From Clostridium hydrogeniformans DSM 21757 (lineage in GTDB: Bacteria; Bacillota; Clostridia; Clostridiales; Clostridiaceae), in NCBI RefSeq assembly GCF_000686705.1, contig NZ_KK366004.1, positions 740,364-804,363 of the forward strand: a stretch of 64,000 bases of DNA, given 5' to 3'. The first letter of the stretch is position 1. Each line of letters opens with the position of its first letter. The notes under the pieces are model-generated. The model ran no database searches. It was given only the letters and a program-made list of their open reading frames with translations, and was not told where the DNA came from. This document shows, piece after piece, positions 10,399 to 18,272 of this stretch. The position numbers and the translations under genes are program-made.

Positions 10399-10472
10399 CG
10401 TTATAGAAATTAGTTATATAAATCAGTTTATTAAAGGTTTACATACACTTAAGTAAATGTTATATTTAATAT

Positions 10473-10516
10473 ATGAAAGTTAACTTTCATTTTGTTATTA
10501 TTATAAAATAATAACA
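10473..10516. promoter_or_regulatory. Two adjacent perfect palindromes upstream of the aminotransferase
   Basis: ATGAAAGTTAACTTTCAT (10473-10490) is an 18-nt perfect palindrome with no loop. Two bases later TGTTATTATT-ATAA-AATAATAACA (10493-10516) forms a 10-bp stem with a 4-nt loop. Neither has the GC-rich stem and T run of a terminator. They lie about 105 bp before the aminotransferase start and could be repressor operators. Confidence 0.45.
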
Positions 10517-10620
10517 TTCATTTTAAGAAAAACTTTATATAAATTTTTAAATAGTATAATATATTAATTATAAGATAATCATATAAATGAAATAATATAA
10601 CATTACTAGGGGGATTTATA

Positions 10621-11814
10621 ATGATACTTTCAAAAAAAGCTAAGGAAATATCACCATCATTAACTTTAGCCATAACAGCTAAAGCTAAAGCTATGAAAGC
10701 AGAAGGAATAAATGTTATAGGCTTTGGTGCCGGGGAGCCAGATTTCAATACTCCAGATAATATTCAAGAAGCTGCCATAGAGGCAATAAAGTCTGGAAAG
10801 ACTCGTTACACTGCTGCATCAGGTATTGATGAGCTTAAGGATGCTATAATAAGTAAATTTAGCAAGGATAATGAATTAACTTATAATAGAAAACAAATAA
10901 TAGTATCTACAGGAGCAAAACAATGCTTAGCTAACATATTCCAGTCTATACTAAATCCAGGAGATGAGGTTTTGGTACCTGTACCTTATTGGGTAAGCTA
11001 TCCTGAACTTATAAAACTAAGTGATGGTAATCCAGTTTTCGTAAACTGCAAAGAGAGCAATAACTTTAAATACACAAGAGAAGATTTAAAGGCAGCAGTA
11101 AATGAAAAAACTAAAGCTATAATACTTAATAGCCCAAACAATCCAACAGGAACTGTTTACTCTAAGGAAGAGTTAATAGATATTGCAGAATTTGCAAAGG
11201 AACATGATCTTATAATAATATCAGATGAAATTTATGAAAAATTAATATATGGAGACACTAAACATATAAGTATAGCTAGTCTTTCAGAGGATGCATATAA
11301 GAGAACCATAGTTATTAATGGGGTATCTAAGTCCTATGCTATGACAGGATGGAGAATTGGATATGCAGCTGGATGTGAAGAGATAATAAAACTTATGTCT
11401 AATATTCAAAGCCATACTACTTCTAATCCAAACTCTATAGCTCAATATGCTTCAGTAGAAGCTTTAAATGGAGATCATTCAAAGATTTCATCCATGATAA
11501 TTGAATTTAAGAATAGAAGAAACTTTATGGTGGAAAGAATAGAAGGAATAGAAGGTCTTACATGTATAAACCCAGAAGGTGCTTTCTATGTTATGGTTAA
11601 CATAGAAAAAGTTATTGGAAAAGAGTTTAATGGAGAAAAAATAAGTAATTCCTTAGATTTCTCTAGTATGCTATTAGAAGAAGAAAAAGTGGCGGTAGTT
11701 CCAGGTGTAGCTTTTGGATTAGAAAATTATATAAGACTATCTTATGCTACTTCCTTAGACAATATAAAAGAAGGTTTAGATAGAATAGAAAGTTTTATTA
11801 AGAAATCAAAGTAA
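10621..11814 (+). CDS. aspB: Pyridoxal-phosphate aminotransferase, aspartate aminotransferase type (class I)
   Basis: Fold-type I aminotransferase of 397 residues, likely aspartate + 2-oxoglutarate to oxaloacetate + glutamate. Visible: the GAGEPDFNTP substrate loop (36-45), NSPNNPTG (170-177), SDEIYE, and the Schiff-base lysine in GVSKSYAMTGWR (Lys237). These patterns match the AspB/AspC gamma subgroup of Gram-positives. Exact amino donor specificity cannot be read, and some relatives also act as prephenate or aromatic aminotransferases. ATG start 8 bp after AGGGGG. Single gene, preceded by two palindromes that may control it. Confidence 0.85.
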   Translation: MILSKKAKEISPSLTLAITAKAKAMKAEGINVIGFGAGEPDFNTPDNIQEAAIEAIKSGKTRYTAASGIDELKDAIISKFSKDNELTYNRKQIIVSTGAKQCLANIFQSILNPGDEVLVPVPYWVSYPELIKLSDGNPVFVNCKESNNFKYTREDLKAAVNEKTKAIILNSPNNPTGTVYSKEELIDIAEFAKEHDLIIISDEIYEKLIYGDTKHISIASLSEDAYKRTIVINGVSKSYAMTGWRIGYAAGCEEIIKLMSNIQSHTTSNPNSIAQYASVEALNGDHSKISSMIIEFKNRRNFMVERIEGIEGLTCINPEGAFYVMVNIEKVIGKEFNGEKISNSLDFSSMLLEEEKVAVVPGVAFGLENYIRLSYATSLDNIKEGLDRIESFIKKSK

Positions 11815-11847
11815 TTTTAATAAACAATAAATTTTTTTGAAAAATTG

Positions 11848-11875
11848 TTGAACTAAGTTAAAAAGATGTTATAAT
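11848..11875 (+). promoter_or_regulatory. Sigma-A promoter of ptsH
   Basis: TTGAAC (11848-11853), a 16-bp spacer, and TATAAT (11870-11875). Confidence 0.75.
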
Positions 11876-11915
11876 ATAGGAGTTAAGAAATCAAATAGTT
11901 AAAGAGGTGGAAGCA

Positions 11916-12176
11916 ATGGTATCTAAAGAGGTTGTAGTAAAGAATTCAACAGGTTTACACGCTAGACCAGCTACTTTATTAGTAAAGAAAGCATCAGCTT
12001 TTAAATCTGACATTAGCATAGAGTTTAATGGAAAAAAAGCTAATGTAAAGAGTTTAATAGGTGTTTTATCATTAGGAGTTACTAAAGATGCAAATATAAC
12101 GGTTGTTGCATCTGGAGATGATGAAACTTTAGCTGTAGAAGAAATAGCTAAGTTAATAGCGTCACTAGAAGAGTAA
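11916..12176 (+). CDS. ptsH: Phosphocarrier protein HPr
   Basis: The 86-residue phosphocarrier between enzyme I and the sugar-specific EIIA proteins. With the start at ATG 11916, His15 falls exactly in STGLHARPAT (the active-site phospho-histidine) and Ser46 in VKSLIGV (the HPr kinase site used for CcpA-mediated catabolite control). An in-frame GTG at 11907 is part of the ribosome site AGAGGTG and is rejected. ptsI is not adjacent. Own promoter and terminator, so monocistronic. The Ser46 site fits the CcpA-like operator seen before ptb in this window. Confidence 0.95.
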   Translation: MVSKEVVVKNSTGLHARPATLLVKKASAFKSDISIEFNGKKANVKSLIGVLSLGVTKDANITVVASGDDETLAVEEIAKLIASLEE

Positions 12177-12192
12177 TATAGTTAATATAAGT

Positions 12193-12222
12193 CAAAAGCC
12201 ACTTAAATTTAAGTGGCTTTTG
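12193..12222. terminator. Bidirectional terminator between ptsH and the DUF378 gene
   Basis: A 30-nt perfect palindrome from CAAAAGCCACTTAAA to its complement. A and T runs on both flanks let it serve the converging transcripts. Confidence 0.85.
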
Positions 12223-12225
12223 ATT

Positions 12226-12444
12226 TTATTTACTTATTAAAGCTTTTTTGCTTTTAGAGATTAAAAAGACTAAGTATAATGCTGACACTCCAACTAGTAT
12301 ATAAACACCTCGATGAACTGCAGGGATTTTACTAAAAAGTAACCCTACTAAGTCAATGTTAGAAACACCAATTAGTCCTAAATTTAGTGCTCCTATAAGT
12401 ACTAATATAGCTGCTAATTTGTCCAAAGAATTTAATTTGTACAT
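12226..12444 (-). CDS. DUF378 family small membrane protein
   Basis: A 72-residue protein with two hydrophobic helices (about 8-33 and 47-66) and the DUF378 pattern LxxLDKLAAILVLIGALNLGLIG. Function is not known for the family. The start is the ATG giving MYKLNSLDK, 6-8 bp after GGGAGG; a TTG five codons upstream lies in the ribosome site. It is a single gene, convergent with ptsH, with which it shares a terminator. Confidence 0.8.
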   Translation of the reverse strand: MYKLNSLDKLAAILVLIGALNLGLIGVSNIDLVGLLFSKIPAVHRGVYILVGVSALYLVFLISKSKKALISK

Positions 12445-12534
12445 ATTGCATCCTCCCAAAACTGAAAATATGTTTTCTAATTAAAGTATATTAGAATAAT
12501 TTTAAAATATAACTGATATTTTATTTTAATTATG

Positions 12535-12580
12535 TTATAATGCGAATGAATACACAGTAAATTTAAAAAAGATTCGTTAT
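12535..12580 (+). promoter_or_regulatory. purB promoter with inverted CGAA motifs
   Basis: Extended -10 TGTTATAAT ends at 12540. It is followed by CGAAT (12543-12547) and its inverted copy ATTCG (12572-12576), 26 nt apart measured between CGAA and TTCG. Paired inverted CGAA-centred boxes with near this spacing are the PurR operator form of Bacillus, but the flanks match only loosely. Confidence 0.35.
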
Positions 12581-12591
12581 GGAGGTTTTTT

Positions 12592-14022
12592 ATGAGAAAT
12601 ACATATAGCACACCATTAAATAGCAGATATGCATCTAAAGAAATGAGTTACATCTTCTCCGATGATATGAAGTTTTCTACATGGAGAAAACTTTGGGTTG
12701 CTTTAGCAGAGGGAGAGATGGAACTTGGTCTAAATATTACAAAGGATCAAGTTGAAGAACTTAAGGCACATATATATGATATAAATTATGAAGAGGCCTT
12801 AGCAAAAGAAAAAGAAGTAAGACATGATGTTATGAGTCACGTTTATGCCTATGGACTTCTTTGTCCTAATGCTAAAGGGATAATACATCTTGGAGCAACC
12901 TCTTGTTATGTTGGAGATAATACTGATGTTATTATAATGAGAGATGGATTAAACCTAATAAAGAAAAAGCTTGTGAAAACAATAAAACTTTTAAGTGATT
13001 TTGCTATAAGATATAAAGATATGCCAACTTTAGGGTTTACTCATTTTCAACCAGCACAATTAACAACTGTAGGCAAAAGAGCAACTCTTTGGATTCAAGA
13101 TTTAGTTATGGATATAGAGAGCATAGATTTTCTTATAGGAACTTTAAAACTTAGGGGAGTTAAAGGAACTACTGGTACCCAAGCTAGCTTTATGACCTTA
13201 TTTAATGAGGATGAGGAAAAGGTTAAAGCTTTAGATAAAAAGATAGCAGAAAAAATGGGCTTCTCCAAATCCTATGGAGTTACAGGGCAAACTTATCCAA
13301 GAAAGCTTGATTCTATAGTACTAAATACCTTATCGGAAATATCTCAAAGTGCATATAAATTTTCTAATGATTTAAGATTACTTCAAAGCATGAAGGAAGT
13401 AGAAGAGCCTTTTGAAAAGAATCAAATAGGATCTTCAGCTATGGCTTATAAGAGAAATCCTATGAGATCAGAAAGAATGGGAGCTTTAGCTAGATATGTA
13501 ATAGTAGATGCTTTAAATCCAGCTATAACTGCATCAACTCAATGGTTTGAAAGAACTCTAGATGATTCAGCAAATAAGAGAATAGCAGTGGCAGAAGCTT
13601 TCCTTGCCCTAGATGGAGTGTTAAATCTATATATGAATATAGCTGAAAATATGGTAGTTTATGAAAAGGTAATAGCAGCTCATGTAAATAGAGAGTTACC
13701 ATTTATGGCTACAGAAAATATAATGATGGAAGCTGTTAAAAGAGGTGGAGATAGACAAGAACTTCATGAGAGTATAAGAATACATTCAATGGAAGCTGCT
13801 CAAAGAGTTAAGGGAGAAGGCCTTGATAATGACTTAATAGATAGGATAATAAAAGATGAAAGCTTTAAGCTTTCTAAGGATGAAATATTATCTATAATAG
13901 ATCCTAAAAAGTTTATAGGTAGAGCTCCAAGTCAGGTTACAGAATTTATTGATGAGTATGTAACACCTATTCTTGAGAATAATAAAGATTTAGTAGATAT
14001 AAAAGCTGAAATAACAGTTTAA
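12592..14022 (+). CDS. purB: Adenylosuccinate lyase
   Basis: Homotetrameric lyase acting twice in purine synthesis (SAICAR to AICAR + fumarate, and adenylosuccinate to AMP + fumarate). 476 residues. The fumarase/aspartase superfamily signature is GSSAMAYKRNPMRSE, whose flexible loop holds the catalytic serine. TSCYVGDNTD, GFTHFQPAQLTT and KGTTGTQASF are the other conserved regions. The length matches the eukaryote-like clostridial PurB group, longer than the 431-residue Bacillus form. ATG start with GGAGG 8 bp upstream. Stand-alone gene away from the main pur cluster, with its own promoter and terminator. Confidence 0.93.
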   Translation: MRNTYSTPLNSRYASKEMSYIFSDDMKFSTWRKLWVALAEGEMELGLNITKDQVEELKAHIYDINYEEALAKEKEVRHDVMSHVYAYGLLCPNAKGIIHLGATSCYVGDNTDVIIMRDGLNLIKKKLVKTIKLLSDFAIRYKDMPTLGFTHFQPAQLTTVGKRATLWIQDLVMDIESIDFLIGTLKLRGVKGTTGTQASFMTLFNEDEEKVKALDKKIAEKMGFSKSYGVTGQTYPRKLDSIVLNTLSEISQSAYKFSNDLRLLQSMKEVEEPFEKNQIGSSAMAYKRNPMRSERMGALARYVIVDALNPAITASTQWFERTLDDSANKRIAVAEAFLALDGVLNLYMNIAENMVVYEKVIAAHVNRELPFMATENIMMEAVKRGGDRQELHESIRIHSMEAAQRVKGEGLDNDLIDRIIKDESFKLSKDEILSIIDPKKFIGRAPSQVTEFIDEYVTPILENNKDLVDIKAEITV

Positions 14023-14041
14023 AGCATATAATTTTAAAATT

Positions 14042-14090
14042 ATAGGATTTGATAATAAGGATTTTAACTAGTTATCAAATCCTATTTTAT
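14042..14090 (+). terminator. Terminator of purB
   Basis: Stem ATAGGATTTGATAA/TTATCAAATCCTAT (14042-14055 and 14072-14085) followed by TTTATT. Confidence 0.8.
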
Positions 14091-14114
14091 TAAATAGAAA
14101 ATTGGGGTGATAAA

Positions 14115-14582
14115 ATGATAAGAGTTTTTACTATTTGCTATATAGAACATGAAGGTAAAACATTAATGTTACATAGGATAAAAAGAAAAGATGATGTCCA
14201 TTATGGAAAGTGGATAGGGGTTGGAGGAAAGGTGGAAAAGGGAGAGAGTCCTGAAGAGTGTATAATACGAGAAGTTAAGGAAGAAACAGGGTTAACCATA
14301 GAAAATCCTAAATTAAGGGGGATATTAACCTTTCCTAATTTTGTTTATGATGAGGATAGATTGGTATTTTTATATAGTGCTAAAGATTTTAAGGGGGAAA
14401 TTAGAAATTGTGATGAAGGGGATCTTCATTGGGTCCATAATGATAAAATCTTAGACCTTAATCTATGGAAAGGAGATAGGTTATTTTTAGAATGGCTTAA
14501 GAAATATAAAATGTTTTCAGGAAAGATTATTTATGAAAATGGAGAACTTATGGACTATGATCTTATAGTACATGAAAAATAG
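14115..14582 (+). CDS. Nudix hydrolase, MutT/8-oxo-dGTP diphosphatase-like
   Basis: A 155-residue Nudix protein. The complete Nudix box G-x5-E-x7-RE-V-x-EE-x-GL starts at GKVEKGE (about residue 38) and binds the divalent metal and pyrophosphate. WIGVGGKVE and the later RLVFLYSA resemble clostridial 8-oxo-dGTP diphosphatases of the MutT/YtkD type, so removal of oxidised nucleotides is likely; another NDP-X substrate cannot be excluded. ATG start, GGGG 8 bp upstream. Single gene; a 20-bp inverted repeat follows at 14687. Confidence 0.85.
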   Translation: MIRVFTICYIEHEGKTLMLHRIKRKDDVHYGKWIGVGGKVEKGESPEECIIREVKEETGLTIENPKLRGILTFPNFVYDEDRLVFLYSAKDFKGEIRNCDEGDLHWVHNDKILDLNLWKGDRLFLEWLKKYKMFSGKIIYENGELMDYDLIVHEK

Positions 14583-14897
14583 TATATTTCTTATATTAAT
14601 AATATAAGAGGAGATAAACTTAGCATATTACGATCCAAATTAGGAAATATTTTTTATTAATAGATTTTAAGTGAAAAAGAATAATCCATAGAAAAAGTAC
14701 TATAAATTTAAGTTTTATTTATAGTACTTTTTCTATGAGAAATTTATTTTGAAAGCCTTATATTTTGATTTACATAACAGCTATGGTAACTATAACTATG
14801 TTTTGAAATAATGGATAATGAATAAGTAAACTTATAAACGCTTAATATATTGCAAAAACACTTAAAAACACTTATAATTTATTTAGGGGGTGAAACG
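14583..14897. other. Intergenic region with a 20-bp perfect inverted repeat
   Basis: CATAGAAAAAGTACTATAAA at 14687-14706 is exactly complementary to 14718-14737, with an 11-nt loop. The right arm contains T5, so it may act as a terminator for the Nudix gene although no T run follows. The remainder is AT-rich; a promoter for the DeoR gene must lie after 14740, but no clear box is seen. Confidence 0.55.
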
Positions 14898-15650
14898 GTG
14901 TATCAAGAAGAAAGACTTCAATATATACTAAGCCACTTAAGTAATAATAAACGTATTTCTATTGATGATATATGCTTAAATTGTAGAGTATCTAAGGATA
15001 CAGCAAGAAGAGATTTAGTTTACCTTGAGAGGGAAGGAAAGATTATAAGAACCCATGGAGGAGCACTATTCCAAAATAAAAAAAATAAGATAGAAAGCTA
15101 TTCTTCAAGGCTTAAGATAGATTCAAAGGAAAAAAATAAAATAGGAAATATAGCGTCTAATTTAGTTGAAGATGGAGATCTTCTGATCTTAGATACCTCA
15201 ACTACAGTAGAGGTGTTTTCTCATTGTTTAAAAGATAAAATATGTACTGTAGTAACAAATTCTATAAATGTGGCAGAAGTTCTTATGGAAGATAATAATG
15301 TAGACGTTCATGTATTAGGAGGGAAAATAGATAAAAAGCATAGATTCCTATATGGAGGTTATACATTAGATATGTTAGATAACTATTTTGCAGATAAGGT
15401 TTTTTTAGGAGCCTTAGGAGTTAGTGAAAAGGGAATAACTGTAGATAGTGATGAGGATGCCAAAGTAATGAGCAAGATGATTCAACAGGGAAATGAAGTT
15501 ATAGTTTTGGTTGATAGTTCTAAAATAAATAAGTCAGCTCACTTTAAAGTTTGTGATATAGATAAGGTGTCTGTTATAGTTACGGATAAGAAACCAAGCA
15601 ATGAATTTATGAAAATATTAGAAGAGAATAAGGTAGAATTAATTTTTTAG
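14898..15650 (+). CDS. DeoR-family transcriptional repressor
   Basis: A 250-residue regulator with the N-terminal DeoR winged helix-turn-helix (RLQYILSHLSNN...ISIDDICLNCRVSKDTARRDL, residues 6-45) and a C-terminal DeoR sugar-phosphate sensor domain related to ribose-5-phosphate isomerase (TSTTVEVFS, TNSINVAEVL, KVFLGALGV, VDSSKI). The GTG at 14898 is chosen because AGGGGGTG sits 8 bp upstream; the frame extends to a TTG at 14850 without a site. The HAD phosphatase follows after 15 bp, so the pair is an operon. This suggests control of a sugar-phosphate pathway that the phosphatase serves; the sugar is unknown. Confidence 0.88.
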   Translation: MYQEERLQYILSHLSNNKRISIDDICLNCRVSKDTARRDLVYLEREGKIIRTHGGALFQNKKNKIESYSSRLKIDSKEKNKIGNIASNLVEDGDLLILDTSTTVEVFSHCLKDKICTVVTNSINVAEVLMEDNNVDVHVLGGKIDKKHRFLYGGYTLDMLDNYFADKVFLGALGVSEKGITVDSDEDAKVMSKMIQQGNEVIVLVDSSKINKSAHFKVCDIDKVSVIVTDKKPSNEFMKILEENKVELIF

Positions 15651-15665
15651 TAAAGGGGATAACAT

Positions 15666-16547
15666 ATGAAATTAATAGTAACAGATTTAGATGGGACTTT
15701 ATTAAATAAGAGTCATGTAGTTAGCACAGAAAATGAAAGAGCTTTAAAGAAGGCTTTAAATAAAGGGGTTAATGTTGCCATTGCCTCAGGAAGAAACTAT
15801 GGAGATATAAAATCTATAAGCAATGAAATGGGAATAGAACCTTATATAATAAGTAGTAATGGAGGAAGTGTTTATGATAAGCATGGAAAAAAGCTGAAAT
15901 CTACTTATATAGATAAGGAAGTAGGTAAAAAAATAATAGAGTGGCTAAGAAAGGAAGATTTTTTCTTAGAAATTGCAACAGAGGATAAGGTTTTTATGGA
16001 AAAAGGATGGGAAGATATACTTCATAAAGAGTTTACCTTATTAAAAAATAAGATTGATTTAAATGAAGAGGAATATAAATCATATATTGAAGCTATTAAA
16101 AGCATGAATGGACTTCAGGAAGTAAATGATATTGTGGAGACTTTAGATAATATAGATATATCTCTTATATCTGTTTGCTCTATTGATTTGGAAAGACTTA
16201 ATAAGGTTAAAGAGGAAATAGAAAAAGATAATAGTTTATCATGTCCTTTTTCAGGAAAATTTAATTTCGAAGTTATAAATAAGAAATGTACTAAAGGTGA
16301 TGCTTTAGAATTTTTATCAGAATATATAGGAATAAATATGGAAGAGATAATCACCATAGGAGATAACTTTAATGATGAAACAATGCTTAAGATGGCGGGA
16401 GTTGGAGTTGCCATGGGGAATGCAGATGATAAAATTAAAAAGATAAGTAATTTTATAACTAAGGATAATGGAGAAGATGGGGTTGCTTATGCTGTAAATA
16501 AGTTTTTAGACGCAGAAGAAGAAGTAGCATCAGCTATGGAAGCATAA
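15666..16547 (+). CDS. HAD-superfamily Cof-type phosphatase
   Basis: A 293-residue cytosolic phosphatase of the Cof/YidA subfamily (HAD IIB). Motif I is DLDGTLLN (residues 7-14, nucleophile Asp7 and acid Asp9), motif II ASGRN, motif III the lysine region, and motif IV GDNFNDETML. The cap between about 85 and 200 sets specificity, typically sugar phosphates or flavin/PLP phosphates. Co-transcribed with the DeoR regulator, 15 bp apart, with its own site AAAGGGG. The C-terminus has a short acidic extension (AEEEVASAMEA) beyond the core. Exact substrate unknown. Confidence 0.88.
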   Translation: MKLIVTDLDGTLLNKSHVVSTENERALKKALNKGVNVAIASGRNYGDIKSISNEMGIEPYIISSNGGSVYDKHGKKLKSTYIDKEVGKKIIEWLRKEDFFLEIATEDKVFMEKGWEDILHKEFTLLKNKIDLNEEEYKSYIEAIKSMNGLQEVNDIVETLDNIDISLISVCSIDLERLNKVKEEIEKDNSLSCPFSGKFNFEVINKKCTKGDALEFLSEYIGINMEEIITIGDNFNDETMLKMAGVGVAMGNADDKIKKISNFITKDNGEDGVAYAVNKFLDAEEEVASAMEA

Positions 16548-16549
16548 AG

Positions 16550-16593
16550 AATAAATAAAAGGTGTAGGAGGTAACCTACACCTTTTATTTATT
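16550..16593. terminator. Bidirectional terminator between the HAD gene and cyuA
   Basis: Nineteen-base-pair stem (16550-16568 with 16575-16593) with core AAAAGGTGTAGG/CCTACACCTTTT. It overlaps the stop codon of the minus-strand cyuA gene. Confidence 0.85.
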
Positions 16594-17875
16594 TACATAC
16601 CATTATATCTAAAATCAATTTATCAGTTTCTGTCATTCCATTAGAACCAATTCTAGCTAAATTCTTAATTGTTTTCTCTATATCCTTGTCTATAATACCA
16701 TCAGTTTCGCCTATTTCTATTTTTTCTATGGCAAGAAGGGCAGACTGAATGGCAGCACTAACACCAGTGGATACTTTTAAAGCACAGCCAGTTTTTGCTC
16801 CATCACAAATCATTCCAACAATATTCCCCGCCATATTTTTAATAGAATAGGTTATGCTTTCAAAGTCACCACCTAAAAGATAGGTAATACCAGAGCTTGC
16901 CCCAGCTGAAGCCACCACACAACCACATAAGGCAGAAAGTCTTCCAAGATAAGATTTTATATGTATAGCTATTAAATTAGATAGTATAAGAGATCTTGCT
17001 AAATTTTCATCATCAACCTTTAATTTTTCAGCAGCAGCTATTACAGGCATCATAACAGTAATACCTTGATTTCCGCTTCCAGAATTACTCATAACAGGTA
17101 GCATGCATCCTGCCATTCTAGCATCAGAGGCAGCTGCAGTTATGGCCATGGCATAGTTTTGTATATCATCACATAGTAATCCTTTTTCTATGGTCTTCAT
17201 TAGAGTTTTTCCAACCCTTAATCCATAATCCATATTTAACCCTTCTAGGGATACAGTTTTGTTCATTTTAGCCCCTTCTAATATAAATTTTATATTATCA
17301 AAGTCTTCATTCATGGCAAAATCATATATGTCTTTAACTGTAGTATGGAAAGTCTCATTAGATTCACAATCATTAGGAGCAGAAAGTTCTTCTGAGCCTT
17401 GAAAGATGCAATGTCCATTTTTCTCTACATATACTATATTAGAATGCTTGTCACTTATTATTACCTTACAATACTCATCTTTATTTCTTACTATGGCTTC
17501 TACATAAAGCTTTGTTTCAACATCTTTAGTAGATACAGAGACCTTATTGTTTTTGACAAAGATTTTAGCGGAATTAATATGATCATTAGTTATACCTTTT
17601 AAAACTTCAAGATCTTTATCAGGATTCCCACCTAAAGCTCCAAGGGCAGCAGCTATATGAAGACCTATCATTCCAGTACCAGGTATGCCTACCCCCATTC
17701 CATTTTTTAAAATATTACAACTTACATAAACCTCAATTTTATCTATTTTTCTATTTATCTCTTTAGCAGCCCTACTACTAGCTAAAGCTACGGCAATAGG
17801 TTCGGTACATCCAAGAGCAGGAACTACCTCTCTCTTAAGAAGATTAATAAAAAAATCTTTGTTTTTTGTAGTCAT
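16589..17875 (-). CDS. cyuA: L-cysteine desulfidase-like protein (CyuA/YhaM, UPF0597 family)
   Basis: A 428-residue protein of the UPF0597 family, related to the alpha chain of Fe-S serine dehydratases. Characterised members are [4Fe-4S] L-cysteine desulfidases releasing sulfide, pyruvate and ammonia. The N-terminus shows REVVPALGCTEPIAVA (Cys23, a family hallmark), and the C-terminal half has glycine-rich MSNSGSGNQGITV and GASSGITYLLGG. The start is ATG 17875 (MTTKNKD), about 9 bp after AAGGGG; an upstream in-frame start at 17929 has no site. Many databases label it serine dehydratase alpha, which it is not strictly. An array of inverted repeats lies upstream at 17992-18160. Confidence 0.82.
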   Translation of the reverse strand: MTTKNKDFFINLLKREVVPALGCTEPIAVALASSRAAKEINRKIDKIEVYVSCNILKNGMGVGIPGTGMIGLHIAAALGALGGNPDKDLEVLKGITNDHINSAKIFVKNNKVSVSTKDVETKLYVEAIVRNKDEYCKVIISDKHSNIVYVEKNGHCIFQGSEELSAPNDCESNETFHTTVKDIYDFAMNEDFDNIKFILEGAKMNKTVSLEGLNMDYGLRVGKTLMKTIEKGLLCDDIQNYAMAITAAASDARMAGCMLPVMSNSGSGNQGITVMMPVIAAAEKLKVDDENLARSLILSNLIAIHIKSYLGRLSALCGCVVASAGASSGITYLLGGDFESITYSIKNMAGNIVGMICDGAKTGCALKVSTGVSAAIQSALLAIEKIEIGETDGIIDKDIEKTIKNLARIGSNGMTETDKLILDIMVCK

Positions 17876-17991
17876 GAAATCAACCCCTTTAGTATTAAGT
17901 GAATTATCATAGGTATATTTACAGTACAAATTATAATAAAGTAAAGCTTGAATTAACTGACTTCATTATTATAGCTAAATTTAAGCTTTGC

Positions 17992-18160
17992 TATAGGGTT
18001 TTAATATAAGTCCTTAATTTATCTATTGAAAATATCATTGACTTGCCTTGCTTTAACAAAATAGATAAATTAACTTTAAAACTTAAAGCCCTATAAATAT
18101 AAGACTTTATAATTCCAACCCTTAGCTTTAACAGTAGAAATTTTTAGAATTGTAAAGTCT
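17992..18160 (+). ncRNA. Candidate structured RNA: two near-perfect hairpins between cyuA and the DUF6873 gene
   Basis: Hairpin 1 is nested: outer arms TATAGGGTTTTAA (17992-18004) and TTAAAGCCCTATA (18083-18095), a symmetric 9/9-nt internal loop, and inner arms TTAATTTATCTAT (18014-18026) and ATAGATAAATTAA (18061-18073) with a 34-nt loop. Hairpin 2 has arms AGACTTTATAATTC (18102-18115) and GAATTGTAAAGTCT (18147-18160). The single imperfect pair in each is a G-U wobble if the plus strand is transcribed and an A-C mismatch on the minus strand. No known riboswitch motif was recognised. It could instead be a processed leader of cyuA or a DNA-level repeat. Confidence 0.35.
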
Positions 18161-18272
18161 ATAATAAAAACCTTTTCAACTATATAATACTATTAACTAC
18201 TATGTTAAATCAAACCTTTATAATAAAGACTTTATAAGAGTTTTTTATACCTAATAATTCTTATCATATTAC

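Noticed and set aside
14850-14897. N-terminal extension of the DeoR regulator
   Set aside because: The AGGGGGTG site inside this stretch places the start at GTG 14898.
17992-18240. Possible CRISPR array suggested by repeated AAGACTTTATAA motifs
   Set aside because: Only inverted arms and a short direct match; no regular repeat-spacer pattern and no cas genes.
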